From assembly GCF_017355985.1 (NCBI RefSeq), contig NZ_JAFIQU010000017.1:81108-145107 (forward strand): 64,000 nt of DNA, read 5' to 3'. A program made the translations under genes and the position numbers. The notes under the pieces are model-generated. The model saw only the letters and a program-made list of their open reading frames with translations. It had not been told where the DNA came from and searched no databases. The stretch is from Arenibaculum pallidiluteum (GTDB lineage Bacteria > Pseudomonadota > Alphaproteobacteria > Azospirillales > Azospirillaceae). This document shows positions 25,281 to 33,910 of the stretch, one piece after another (the stretch's first letter is position 1; each line of letters opens with the position of its first letter).

Positions 25281-27119
25281 CTACAGGCGCGCGAGTTCGA
25301 GCCTGCGATCCGCGCCCCAGACCTTCTCCAGCAGCTTCGCGGTCTCGGCCGCGCCGGCCGTGTCGCCGCGGGCCGCCTGCGCCTCGCGCAGGCCGTAGAG
25401 CGACCAGGCATTGTGCGGGAAGGTCACGAGCGCCTGCCGGAAGGCCCGCTCGGCCTCCTCGGTCCGGCCCGCCTCCAGAAGGGTCGCACCCAGCGTCTGG
25501 CGCACGGGGTAGTACCAGAACGGCGGCTCCATGTAGGGGATGCCGTCCTGCACCGCCGCGGCCTGCTCGAAGGCCGCGATGGCCCGCGGCAGGTCCCCTT
25601 CGGCCCGGGCGATCCGCCCGTCGACCAGCAGCCCCGCGATCCGCAGCACGTCGGGCCCTGGCATCCCGGCCTTGGGCAGCGCCTGGATCTCGTCCAGCGC
25701 GGCGATGTCGGCCATGGCCTTCGCCTCCGCCCTGGCGCCGTCGGCATCGCCCGCCTGCGCCAGGGCGACGGCCCGCGCGTAGTGCCAGGCGCCGCGCACG
25801 AAGGCCAGCCCGTCACCGGGATCCGGCAGCGCCATCACGGTGGCGCGGTCGCTGAACTGGGCATGCGCGTAGTAGGGCGCCGCCTTCACGGCCTGCAGCC
25901 AAGCCACCGCTCGGGCGGCCTCGTCGGGCACCAGGGACTGCAGCTTCCCCGCCGCCTCGATCGAGGCCGGCCCGTCGCCGACGAGACGTGCGGATTCGAC
26001 CAGGAAGTGGACGTTGTGCGGGTAGTAGCCGAACCGGTAGATCGGCCCGACGGCGTCCCCGGCCTCGCCGAAGAAGTACTCGTCGGCCGAGACGGCCGCA
26101 TGGTTGCTCGCCAGCGCGTCCATGTGCCGGCCGACACGGAAGTAGATGTGGCCCGGCATGTGGATCATGTGCCCGGCCCCCGGCATGGCGGCCCCCAGCC
26201 TGTCGGCATAGGGCTCGGCCCGCTCGGGCGTGGTCGAGGCCTCGACGAGATGGATGTAGAGGTGGATGGCGAAGGGATGGTCGGGGTTCCGGGCCAGGAC
26301 CCGCTCCACGGCCGTGATCGCATCGCCCATGCGCCCCTTCGGCGTCCTGGCGTCGGCCTCCCAGTAGTCCCAGGGCTGGACGTCCATCATCGCCTCGGCG
26401 AAGAGGCCCGCGATCTCGGGATCGTCGGGGAAGCGCCGCGCCACCTCGGCCATGGCATCGGCATAGGCGCTGTCCAGCGCCGAGCGGTCGGCCCCTGACT
26501 CCGCCGAATAGCGCCGGGCCATGGCGGCGATCAGGGCCTGCTCGCGCTCGGTCGCGTTCGCGGCCAGCGCCTGGGCACGGCCGATCGCGGCCATGGCGGG
26601 CGCCACGGCCTCCGGCGGCATGGGGGCGTTAATGTTCGGCCCCAGGACATAGGCTTCGCCCCAGTAGCACATGGCGCAGTCGGGATCGATCCGCTGGGCC
26701 TGCCTGAAGGCGCGCAGGGCCTCGGCATGGTTGAACGCGTAGGCGAGACGCAGCCCCTGGTCGAAATAGCGCTGCGCGTCCTGCTGGGCCGTGGTGACGG
26801 GATAGGTCAGATCGCCCAGGAAGTTCCAGAGCGGCACCGGCTTTTCGCCGACCACCGCGGTCGCGGCAGGCTGCGTCCCTGCCTGGGCCGCCGCGAGGAT
26901 GAGCCGGGGTTTGAAGAACGCGCCCGGATTTGCGGCGCCGCCCCCGCAGATGCCGCCGGCAAGGAAGGCGGGATCCAGCAGCAGCGCCGCGTTCTCCGCA
27001 TCGTCGGCGATGGTTCCGCTCTCCCCGGCATCGACCGTGGGCGACCGGGCGATCGGCGCCGCCAGCGCGACCGAGGCCGCGCCCATCAGCAGTCCTACGG
27101 CATAGATCCGTGCGTTCAT
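25281..27119 (-). CDS. exported tetratricopeptide-repeat protein
   Basis: A 612-residue protein with a signal peptide (residues 1-20, VGLLMGAASVALAAP). Repeats are visible around 110-160 (AQRYFDQGLRLAYAFNHAEA, then FRQAQRIDPDCAMCYWGEAY), 450-500 and 520-600 (LGATLLEAGRTEEAERAFRQ). His-rich conserved phrases such as GHMIHMPGHIYFRVGRHMDA are typical of a family of periplasmic TPR proteins of unknown function. A GGGGAGG ribosome site precedes the ATG. It stands alone between two convergent or distant genes. No catalytic function can be assigned. Confidence 0.85.
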   Translation of the reverse strand: MNARIYAVGLLMGAASVALAAPIARSPTVDAGESGTIADDAENAALLLDPAFLAGGICGGGAANPGAFFKPRLILAAAQAGTQPAATAVVGEKPVPLWNFLGDLTYPVTTAQQDAQRYFDQGLRLAYAFNHAEALRAFRQAQRIDPDCAMCYWGEAYVLGPNINAPMPPEAVAPAMAAIGRAQALAANATEREQALIAAMARRYSAESGADRSALDSAYADAMAEVARRFPDDPEIAGLFAEAMMDVQPWDYWEADARTPKGRMGDAITAVERVLARNPDHPFAIHLYIHLVEASTTPERAEPYADRLGAAMPGAGHMIHMPGHIYFRVGRHMDALASNHAAVSADEYFFGEAGDAVGPIYRFGYYPHNVHFLVESARLVGDGPASIEAAGKLQSLVPDEAARAVAWLQAVKAAPYYAHAQFSDRATVMALPDPGDGLAFVRGAWHYARAVALAQAGDADGARAEAKAMADIAALDEIQALPKAGMPGPDVLRIAGLLVDGRIARAEGDLPRAIAAFEQAAAVQDGIPYMEPPFWYYPVRQTLGATLLEAGRTEEAERAFRQALVTFPHNAWSLYGLREAQAARGDTAGAAETAKLLEKVWGADRRLELARL

Positions 27120-27500
27120 CGTGGTCCTCCCCTTCCGCTTCGACGGGAACTCGCAGCGGCGCGGCGAGCCCTGGTCTGTTCCTTCCGGGTATTCTTCCTG
27201 CCGGCCGGGCGCACGCCCCCGGCCGCGCCGCCATGCGGTACGGTATTCGGATCGGATCCGCGGACGAATATAAAAGAAGTTACAGTCGACATATAAGTCC
27301 AAGACGGTCCCTGTCGACCATTTTGGGACCACGCACCAGCGGCGCCGATCTCGAATACTATAGTACCGCGGGCTCCGACTCGGCAATTAATCCAATGATT
27401 GCGACCTGACGCCCTTGGAACGGCTCCACGCCTTTATTGCGCGCGAGAAGGTGGAGTGGCGCGTGGCGGGCCGCCGCATGGGACGGCCCGCCCGGACCGG
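27120..27500. other. AT-richer intergenic region with small palindromes
   Basis: No gene. It should carry the TPR-gene promoter (minus strand). It contains the perfect palindrome TACTATAGTA (27356-27365), an inverted GGTCCC/GGGACC pair (27307-27326), and a 9-bp hairpin GGCGGGCCG/CGGCCCGCC (27465-27492) just beyond the SH3-gene stop, which may end that transcript. Confidence 0.4.
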
Positions 27501-28142
27501 TCAGTTCATGGCCAGCGCGTCGGCGAGGTCCAGCACGGGGCCGTTGCCCTCGTCCCGGATCGACATCAGGCTGGACCCGCGCCCGTCGACCAGAGACACG
27601 GCGACGGGCCGGCCGTTGTTGTAGCTCTTCCACATCTCGTGCACGGCCAGCACCGTCATCAGCTTGGCATCGCGCCCGGTGTTGTAGAGCCATTCCTGGG
27701 TCGGCGTGACGCGGAGCAGGTTGCCCTCGGCCCGCTCTACCTTGCCGGCGAAGCGATAGCCCAGCTGGCTGCCGATGCCGGCAAGAAGCTGGTCGAAGCC
27801 CGGCGAGATCTGGCGGAATCCGGTGTCGGCGACGGGACCCGCCTCGCCGCCCAGCGTGCTGGCGGCCGTGCGCCGCACGAGGTCGGAATAGACCCACCCC
27901 TCCTCGCCGGTGCGCAGCACGCGCACGCCGATCCACGGCCCCTGACTGCGCAGCTCGAGCAGGTCGTCGCCCTGGCTCACGGTGGAGCGGATGTTCGACT
28001 GCTCGGACGGCCCCGAGCGCAGGTTCACCTTCTCGCCGCTGACGCGGTAGCTGTCGCCGGGCGCCGCCGCCGCGGGATCCGGCACGGAGAACATAAGAGT
28101 GCAGAGCGCGCAGGCGGAAAGGAGTACGAGACGCTTCTTCAT
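27501..28142 (-). CDS. secreted bacterial SH3-domain protein
   Basis: A 213-residue protein with a clear signal peptide (about residues 1-26, LVLLSACALCTLMFSVPDPA). A bacterial SH3 domain follows (residues 30-95: SYRVSGEKVNLRSGPSEQSN, then ISTVSQGDDLLEL-like segment and GWVYSDLV). SH3b domains bind cell-wall peptides or other ligands. The C-terminal 110 residues have the look of a compact unknown domain (LAVHEMWKSYNNGRPVAVSL). Probably periplasmic; the precise role is unknown. Confidence 0.8.
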   Translation of the reverse strand: MKKRLVLLSACALCTLMFSVPDPAAAAPGDSYRVSGEKVNLRSGPSEQSNIRSTVSQGDDLLELRSQGPWIGVRVLRTGEEGWVYSDLVRRTAASTLGGEAGPVADTGFRQISPGFDQLLAGIGSQLGYRFAGKVERAEGNLLRVTPTQEWLYNTGRDAKLMTVLAVHEMWKSYNNGRPVAVSLVDGRGSSLMSIRDEGNGPVLDLADALAMN

Positions 28143-28337
28143 GGAACGCCTCCTTGATTTGACGCCGCAGGATGTCCGGCAGTTCTCATGTCGCGATAAC
28201 ATGAGCAAGGGGCCCGCCGTTCCGGTTGCACCGCCGGGGCATGCCCTTGTACGGCGCCCCGACGCGGGTCGACGCCCGCTGCGCGATGATCCATAGTGGC
28301 GCGGGGATCCGGTTCTCGGCGCAGGGGGATGGGCAGC

Positions 28338-28730
28338 ATGGTCACCGACGATCTGGCCTCGATGGTCGTGAGCATGCGGCCCTTCGTGCCCGCCAGGGAA
28401 TTCCAGGCCAGCCTGGGCTTCTACGAAGCCCTCGGCTTCCGGTCCGACCGGCTCGGCGACAGGATCGCCCTGATGCGGCTGGGCGATGGCCGCGGGGCCT
28501 TCTCGTTCCTCCTGCAGGATTTCTACGTCAAGGAGTTCGCCGAGAACCTCATGATGCACCTGATGGTCGAGGATCTCGACCGCTGGTGGGATCACATTGC
28601 CGCGCTCGGCCTCGATGCGCGGTTCGCGGTGCCCGCGCCGCGCCCGCCCCGGAAGGAAAGCTGGGGCCTGCGCGTCGCCTATGTGTGGGATCCGGCAGGT
28701 GTGCTCTGGCACGTCGCATCCGAGAGCTGA
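28338..28730 (+). CDS. VOC/glyoxalase-fold protein
   Basis: A 130-residue single VOC domain: MRPFVPAREFQASLGFYEAL, GFRSDRLGDRIALMRL, and VAYVWDPAGVLWHVAS. Members bind metals and act on small molecules or sequester drugs such as bleomycin. The usual N-terminal metal His is not obvious here. I chose the ATG at 28338 with CAGGGGG 9 nt upstream; an in-frame ATG at 28329 is possible. It is convergent with nadX and the two stop codons lie in one hairpin. Confidence 0.75.
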   Translation: MVTDDLASMVVSMRPFVPAREFQASLGFYEALGFRSDRLGDRIALMRLGDGRGAFSFLLQDFYVKEFAENLMMHLMVEDLDRWWDHIAALGLDARFAVPAPRPPRKESWGLRVAYVWDPAGVLWHVASES

Positions 28731-28772
28731 GCGGCCGCGGGCCTTCTCTGGGGACTGGCCCGCGGCCGCTCA
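28728..28772. terminator. bidirectional terminator containing both stop codons
   Basis: A perfect 16-bp inverted repeat (28728-28743 with 28757-28772, GC-rich TGAGCGGCC... arms) around a 13-nt loop. The TGA stop of the VOC gene is at its left tip and the TGA stop of nadX at its right tip, so one hairpin ends both convergent genes. Confidence 0.75.
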
Positions 28773-29564
28773 GATGGCGATGGCGGCGTCCCGGTTCGTG
28801 AGGCTGCGCACCACGGCCAGCGCGGTCAGCATCGAGGTCTTCGGGTTGTCGGGGGCGGGGCGCCCCTCCAGCCGGACCGAGATCCGGCCACTCGCCCCCT
28901 CGGCCTCGATCTCGTGGACGTTGCCGGGCGCCAGGGGATCGGCGACCAGCTCCACCTGCGTTGCCTCGAAGCCGAGCCCGGCCAGGGCGACGGTCGCGGC
29001 GACGTTGGCGTTCCTGGGATAGGACAGCGCCGCCTCGCGCGCGCTGCCGCGGTAGAAGACGGCCGGGGCGGATAGGCCGTCCAGGTCCACCGCGCGCTCG
29101 GCGGGGGTGCCCTTCCAGGCCCCGGGCGGCTTGCGCGAGCGGTAGGTCACGCGCTCCAGCCCCGAGACGCGCATGGCCGCGATGGCGTCGATCCCGCCCA
29201 CCGCGCCCGGCGTCAGCAGCACCTGCCGCCCCGCCCTGCCCGCGGCCTCGGCCAGCAGGCCGTGCAGGGCCGGGTCCGCCAGCGCGCCGATGGAGACCAC
29301 CAGCAGGTCGGCCCCGCCCTCCAGCACCGCGGCGCCGTAGGCGCCTACGGCGCCCTGCCCTGCTGTTTCGGCAACCAAAGCGGGCCCGCGCGCGAGCAGC
29401 GCATCCAGGCTCTCGACCGCGGGCACGCCCTCGTCCAGCAGCGCCCGGGCGCGGCCGGGCCGCACGAGCACCCCGGCCACCGCCCCGCCCAGCCCGGCCT
29501 CGCGCATCAGCCCGTGCACCGTGCGCCCGATGCTGCCGTATCCGATCAGGCCGATGGCCCGCAT
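28770..29564 (-). CDS. nadX: L-aspartate dehydrogenase-like protein
   Basis: A 264-residue NAD(P) dehydrogenase. It has the Rossmann start AIGLIGYGSIGRTVHGLM and family motifs GAVGGIDAIAAM, SYPRNANVAATVALAG, ELVADP and NPKTSMLTALAVVRSL. NadX converts L-aspartate to iminoaspartate for NAD synthesis or, in some catabolic clusters, handles related amino acids. It is the last gene of the operon starting at 39005, 13 nt after the formamidase-like gene. In this context it could reduce or deaminate an amino acid produced from the aromatic substrate rather than serve NAD synthesis. Confidence 0.88.
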   Translation of the reverse strand: MRAIGLIGYGSIGRTVHGLMREAGLGGAVAGVLVRPGRARALLDEGVPAVESLDALLARGPALVAETAGQGAVGAYGAAVLEGGADLLVVSIGALADPALHGLLAEAAGRAGRQVLLTPGAVGGIDAIAAMRVSGLERVTYRSRKPPGAWKGTPAERAVDLDGLSAPAVFYRGSAREAALSYPRNANVAATVALAGLGFEATQVELVADPLAPGNVHEIEAEGASGRISVRLEGRPAPDNPKTSMLTALAVVRSLTNRDAAIAI

Positions 29565-29577
29565 GCCGATCCCCTTT

Positions 29578-30447
29578 TCAAAGCCCCATGGTGCCGAGCA
29601 CGGCGCGGGCAAGAGCGCCGTCGCGGCGGCAGAGCTCGAAGACGATGTCGAAATGGTTCGTGCCCGGCGCAGGCACGAACCGGGCATCGCAGCCCGCGGC
29701 GGCGCAGGCCGCAAGATAGGCCTCGCTCTGGCGCCTGAACTCCTCGGTGTCGCTGGGGGCGTAGGTCACGATCACCGGGATCGGAGGCCGCGGCGGCGCG
29801 TGGATCGGGCTGTTGCGCCGCGCCGCCGCCTCGTCCAGGCGCAGCCATTCGTTGGGCTGCGCGAGGCGCACCGGCGTCAGGTCGTAAAGCCCGCTCATCA
29901 GCGTCAGCCCCTTGACCGCATCCGCGGGGAGCCCCGCCGCATCCTGCCAGCCCGGCGCCGCCATCATGGTGGCGAGATGCGCCCCTGCCGAGCTGCCGGC
30001 AAGGTGGATCCGGCCGGGATCGCCGCCGTGGCGCGCGATGTTGGCATGCACCCAGGCCAGCGCCGCCCGGCACTGGCGCACGATCTCGTCCAGCGCGGCC
30101 TCGGGCGCCAATGCGTAGTTCACCGCCACCACGCAGGCGCCCGCGCGCGTCAGCATGGGCGCCATGAAGCCGCTGTCGGCGGCGTCCAGCATGCGCCAGT
30201 AGCCGCCATGCACGAAGACGAAAACCGGCGCAGGGCCGGCGCTCGCGGCAGGATAGACGTCCAGGCGCTCGGGCCCGGTCGGGCCGTAGGGGATGTCCAG
30301 CGCGCAGGGAAGACTTTCCCGCGCGGCGCGGGTGCGCGCGGCGTATTCCGCCATGATCGGGCCGATGTCCGCCACCGTCCCGCGGGCGCTGCACTGGCGC
30401 TCCAGCTCGGCGCGGCCGTAGTAGCGGAACAGCTGCTCCTCGCCCAT
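29578..30447 (-). CDS. alpha/beta hydrolase, kynurenine-formamidase-like
   Basis: A 289-residue esterase/amidase. It has the oxyanion-hole motif HGGYW in VFVFVHGGYWRMLD, the nucleophile elbow GSSAGAH, and the catalytic His in GTNHFDIVFEL. The HGGxW form with this layout is typical of arylformamidases (kynurenine formamidase type). It lies between livF and nadX with gaps of 11-13 nt, so it acts in the same pathway as the 3-hydroxyanthranilate dioxygenase gene upstream. A formamide or other N-acyl aromatic is the likely substrate. Confidence 0.83.
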   Translation of the reverse strand: MGEEQLFRYYGRAELERQCSARGTVADIGPIMAEYAARTRAARESLPCALDIPYGPTGPERLDVYPAASAGPAPVFVFVHGGYWRMLDAADSGFMAPMLTRAGACVVAVNYALAPEAALDEIVRQCRAALAWVHANIARHGGDPGRIHLAGSSAGAHLATMMAAPGWQDAAGLPADAVKGLTLMSGLYDLTPVRLAQPNEWLRLDEAAARRNSPIHAPPRPPIPVIVTYAPSDTEEFRRQSEAYLAACAAAGCDARFVPAPGTNHFDIVFELCRRDGALARAVLGTMGL

Positions 30448-30458
30448 GGCTCCGCTCC

Positions 30459-31160
30459 TCAGAGGCCGATCAGGCGGCGCACGGTGTCGGCGTCGCGGTC
30501 GAGGTCCCCGCCGCTGCCGGACCAGACCGTGCGGCCCTTCTCCAGGATGTAGTGGCGGTCGGCGAGGCGCCGGAGCACGCCCAGGTTCTTGTCGATCAGC
30601 AGGATCGACTGGCCCTCGGCCTTCAGCGCCTCGATCACCTGCCAGATCTCGGCCCGGATCACGGGCGCCAGCCCCTCGGTCGCCTCGTCCAGCACCAGGA
30701 GGGTCGGGTTCGTCATCAGCGCCCTGCCGATGGCGAGCATCTGCTGCTCGCCGCCCGACAGCGTCGCCGCACGCTGCCAGTGCCGCTCCTCCAGGCGCGG
30801 GAACAGCGCGAAGACGCGCTCCAGCGTCCAGGGGCGCGCCCGCCGCTCGCGGTCCGCCGCGGTCGCCACCAGGTTCTCGCGCACGGTCAGGGTCGGGAAG
30901 ACCTGGCGCCCCTCGGGGACGAGGCCGATGCCCCGGCGCGCGATGCGCTCGGGCGCGAGGCCCGAGACCGTGCCCCCGCGAAAGCGCACGGTGCCGGCGC
31001 GCGGGCGGTTCAGCCCCATGATCGCGCGCACCGTCGTGGTCTTGCCCATGCCGTTGCGGCCCAGCAGCGTGACCACCTGCCCCTCGCCGACCGCGAGGTC
31101 GACACCGAACAGGACTTGGCTTCGGCCGTAGGCGGCCTCGAGCCCCTGGACCTCCAGCAT
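30459..31160 (-). CDS. livF: branched-chain-amino-acid-type ABC transporter ATPase LivF
   Basis: A 233-residue ATPase: Walker A GRNGMGKTTT, LVPEGRQVFPTLTVRENL (LivF mark), signature LSGGEQQMLAIGRAL and Walker B LLVLDEATEGLAP. The switch His region is changed: ILLIDKNLGVL has Lys-Asn where LivF usually has EQN, as in other LivF. It overlaps the livG stop by one base. With LivGHMK it imports an amino acid or aromatic acid. Confidence 0.93.
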   Translation of the reverse strand: MLEVQGLEAAYGRSQVLFGVDLAVGEGQVVTLLGRNGMGKTTTVRAIMGLNRPRAGTVRFRGGTVSGLAPERIARRGIGLVPEGRQVFPTLTVRENLVATAADRERRARPWTLERVFALFPRLEERHWQRAATLSGGEQQMLAIGRALMTNPTLLVLDEATEGLAPVIRAEIWQVIEALKAEGQSILLIDKNLGVLRRLADRHYILEKGRTVWSGSGGDLDRDADTVRRLIGL

Positions 31161-31912
31161 CAGGCATCGCCCTCCGTCAGATAGGCCGCCCGCACCTCCG
31201 GATCGGCGCGGATCTCCTCCGGAAGGCCCGTGGCGATGGCGCGGCCGTAGACCAGCACGGTGACGCGGTCGGCCAGCGCGAAGACGGCGTCCATGTCGTG
31301 CTCCACCAGCAGCATGGCGACCTGCCCCTTGAGGCCCTGGAGGATCGCGGTCATCTGCCGGCTCTCGGTGGCGCCCAGGCCGGCCATGGGCTCGTCCAGC
31401 AGCAGCATGCGCGGGCCCAGCGCCAGCGCGACCGCGAGTTCGAGCTGCTTGTGCTCGCCATGGGAGAGGTCGGCGACCCGCGTCTCGGCCCGGTCGGCCA
31501 GCGCGGCCCGCTCCAGCGCCGCCATGGCCGGGCCGCGCAGCCCGGCATCGCGCCGCGCATCGGCCCAGAAGCGGAAGCTGTGCCCCTGCCGGGCCTGGAT
31601 CGCCAGCGCCACGTTGTCGAGCGCCGTGTCGTCCTCCAGCAGGCGCGGCACCTGGAAGGTGCGGCCGAGCCCGAGCCGGGCGCGCGCCGCGCCGGACAGC
31701 CCCGCGAGGTCCCGCCCCTCGAACAGGATGCGGCCGGAATCGGACGGCAGCTCGCCGGCGATCTGGGCGATGGCCGTGCTCTTGCCGGCGCCGTTCGGGC
31801 CGATCAGGGCGTGGATCTCGCCGGGGCCGACATCCAGCGACAGCTCGTTGGTCGCGAGCAGCCCGCCGAAGCGCTTCACGAGCCCCTCGATGCGCAGGAC
31901 CGGCTCAGCCAT
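31160..31912 (-). CDS. livG: branched-chain-amino-acid-type ABC transporter ATPase LivG
   Basis: A 250-residue ATPase: Walker A GPNGAGKSTA, LGRTFQVPRLLEDDTALDNV (LivG mark), signature LSHGEHKQLELAVAL and Walker B MLLLDEPMAGLG, switch His in LVEHDMD. The ATG at 31912 overlaps the livM stop by 8 nt. The signature SHGEH instead of SGGQQ is common in this family branch. Confidence 0.93.
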   Translation of the reverse strand: MAEPVLRIEGLVKRFGGLLATNELSLDVGPGEIHALIGPNGAGKSTAIAQIAGELPSDSGRILFEGRDLAGLSGAARARLGLGRTFQVPRLLEDDTALDNVALAIQARQGHSFRFWADARRDAGLRGPAMAALERAALADRAETRVADLSHGEHKQLELAVALALGPRMLLLDEPMAGLGATESRQMTAILQGLKGQVAMLLVEHDMDAVFALADRVTVLVYGRAIATGLPEEIRADPEVRAAYLTEGDA

Positions 31913-32933
31913 CGCTGCCGCCCACGCCCGCACGGCGCCCCAGCAGGCCGCTGAGCCCGCCGCGCGCGAACAGCACGACCAGGACCAGCAGCGGACCCAG
32001 GTAGAACTGCCAGTCCTCGGTCAGCCCGGCGAGCACGTATTCCAGCCCGATCAGGCACGCGGCGCCGAGCACCGGGCCGAACAGGCTGCCGACGCCGCCC
32101 AGGATCACCATGATCATGAACTCGCCGGACTTCGTCCAATGGAGCATGTCGGGGCTGACGAAGCGCGTCATGTTCGCCATCAGCGCCCCGGCGAGCCCCG
32201 CTCCCATCCCCGCGATCACGAAGGCCGCGAGCTTGTAGGGATAGGGCTCGATCCCGAGGGCGATCACGCGCCGCTCGTCCTGGCGGATGCCCGAGAGCAC
32301 CCGTCCGAAGCGCGAGCGCACGATCCGCGACAGCAGGAGCAGGTAGAGGGCCAGCGCGCCGAGCGCCACCAGGTACATGGTCGCGTCGTCCCGGAGGTTC
32401 AGCCCGAGAAGCGCGTTGGGCCGGCGCATGATCAACCCGTCGTCGCCGCCGTAATGGTCCAGCGAGACGAACAGGAAGAACAGCATCTGGGCGAAGGCCA
32501 GCGTGATCATGATGAACTGCACGCCGCTGGTGCGCAGGCTGAGCGCGCCCAGCACCAGCGCGGCCAGGCCGCTGACGATCACCGCGGCCGGCACCGCCAG
32601 CAGGAACTGGTCGGTGCCGGGGACGAGCCCGAGGAGCGGCTCGTCCGAGGCCCAGTGGGCGTAGAGGATCCCGACCACATAGGCGCCGACCCCGTAATAG
32701 GCCGCATGCCCGAAGCTGACCAGCCCAGCATAGCCCAGGATCAGGTTCAGGCTGGCCGCGGCGATGGCATAGATCAGCATGCGCGTGGCGAGGCCCACCA
32801 CCGCCTGGGCGCCCAGCAGCGGCAGGACGAAGGGCAGCGCCGCCAGCAGGACGAAGGCGAGCGCCAGCGCGACGCGCCCGCGCATCTCCCAGGCGAGGGG
32901 CCGCAGCCCCGGCTCGACCGCCGCCCTAGCCAT
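31905..32933 (-). CDS. livM: branched-chain-amino-acid-type ABC permease LivM
   Basis: A 342-residue permease with about 9-10 helices. It shows LNLILGYAGLVSFGHAAYYG and VGAYVVGIL, SLRTSGVQFIMITLAFAQML, IRQDERRVIALGIEPYPYKL and SGEFMIMVILGGVGSLFGPV, all LivM family marks. It overlaps livH by 8 nt. Confidence 0.94.
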   Translation of the reverse strand: MARAAVEPGLRPLAWEMRGRVALALAFVLLAALPFVLPLLGAQAVVGLATRMLIYAIAAASLNLILGYAGLVSFGHAAYYGVGAYVVGILYAHWASDEPLLGLVPGTDQFLLAVPAAVIVSGLAALVLGALSLRTSGVQFIMITLAFAQMLFFLFVSLDHYGGDDGLIMRRPNALLGLNLRDDATMYLVALGALALYLLLLSRIVRSRFGRVLSGIRQDERRVIALGIEPYPYKLAAFVIAGMGAGLAGALMANMTRFVSPDMLHWTKSGEFMIMVILGGVGSLFGPVLGAACLIGLEYVLAGLTEDWQFYLGPLLVLVVLFARGGLSGLLGRRAGVGGSDG

Positions 32934-33840
32934 GGGCGGGGAACAGGCCGCGCGGCCTGAGCAGGAGCACCACGGCCATCAGGAGATAGACGCCCATGGA
33001 CGAGATGCCGGCGCCCAGGGCGTCGGCCTCGGGACCGGCCATGACACCGCGCAGCAGCCCCGGCAGGAAGGCGCGCAGCAGCGTGTCGGCCAGCCCGACC
33101 AGCAGCGCCCCGAAGACCGCCCCGCGGACGGACCCGATGCCGCCGATCACCACGACCACGAAGGTCAGGATCAGGATGTTCTCGCCCATTCCCACCTGCA
33201 CAGAGGAGAGCGGCCCGGCCATCAGCCCGGCCAGCCCCGCCAGCAGGGCGCCCAGGCCGAAGACCAGGGTGTAGAGCAGGCGCACGTCGACCCCCAGGGC
33301 GCGCACCATCTCGCGGTTGGTGGCGCCGGCGCGGACCAACATGCCGATCCGCGTGTGGTTGATCAGCAGGTAGAGCCCCGCCGCCACCAGCAGCCCCACG
33401 GCGATCACCGCTAGCCGGTAGACGGGATAGGGGACGCCCGGGATGATCTCCACCGCGCCGGAGAGCAGCGCCGGCATGTCCACGAAGAGCGGCTGGCGGC
33501 CGAAGAGCATGGCCGTTCCCTGGTTGAAGAACAGGATCAGCCCGAAGGTCGCCAGCACCTGGTCCAGGTGGTTTCGGTCGTACAGCCGGCGCAGCACCAC
33601 GAATTCCACGAGGATGCCGATCAGCGCCGCGGCGGCCAGCCCGGCCAGCGCGCCCAGCGCGTAGGATCCCGTCCGCCCGGCCGCCCAGGCGGCGGCATAG
33701 GCGCCCACCATGAAGAGCGAGCCGTGGGCGAGGTTGATCACCCCCATGATCCCGAAGACGAGGGTCAGCCCCGCCGCCAGCAGGAAAAGGGTCACGCCGA
33801 GCTGCAGCCCGTTCAGGATCTGCTCGAGGATCAGGGACAT
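32926..33840 (-). CDS. livH: branched-chain-amino-acid-type ABC permease LivH
   Basis: A 304-residue permease with about 8 helices: QILNGLQLGVTLFLLAAGLT, FGIMGVINLAHGSLFMVGAY, TRIGMLVRAGATNREMVRAL and LTFVVVVIGGIGSVRGAVFG. It follows livK across a hairpin and overlaps livM. Confidence 0.94.
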   Translation of the reverse strand: MSLILEQILNGLQLGVTLFLLAAGLTLVFGIMGVINLAHGSLFMVGAYAAAWAAGRTGSYALGALAGLAAAALIGILVEFVVLRRLYDRNHLDQVLATFGLILFFNQGTAMLFGRQPLFVDMPALLSGAVEIIPGVPYPVYRLAVIAVGLLVAAGLYLLINHTRIGMLVRAGATNREMVRALGVDVRLLYTLVFGLGALLAGLAGLMAGPLSSVQVGMGENILILTFVVVVIGGIGSVRGAVFGALLVGLADTLLRAFLPGLLRGVMAGPEADALGAGISSMGVYLLMAVVLLLRPRGLFPAHG

Positions 33841-33841
33841 C

Positions 33842-33895
33842 CGGCCTCCAGCGGGGCGGCCTCCAGCGGGGCGGCCGCCGCGTGCCGGCCGCCCC
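33842..33895 (-). terminator. 15-bp direct repeat and hairpin between livK and livH
   Basis: Two copies of a 15-bp unit (GGCCTCCAGCGGGGC) are followed by a perfect 10-bp stem (33868-33877 with 33886-33895). This lies just after the livK stop and should reduce expression of the permease genes relative to the receptor. Confidence 0.55.
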
Positions 33896-33910
33896 CTGCC
33901 CGTGGGGAGG

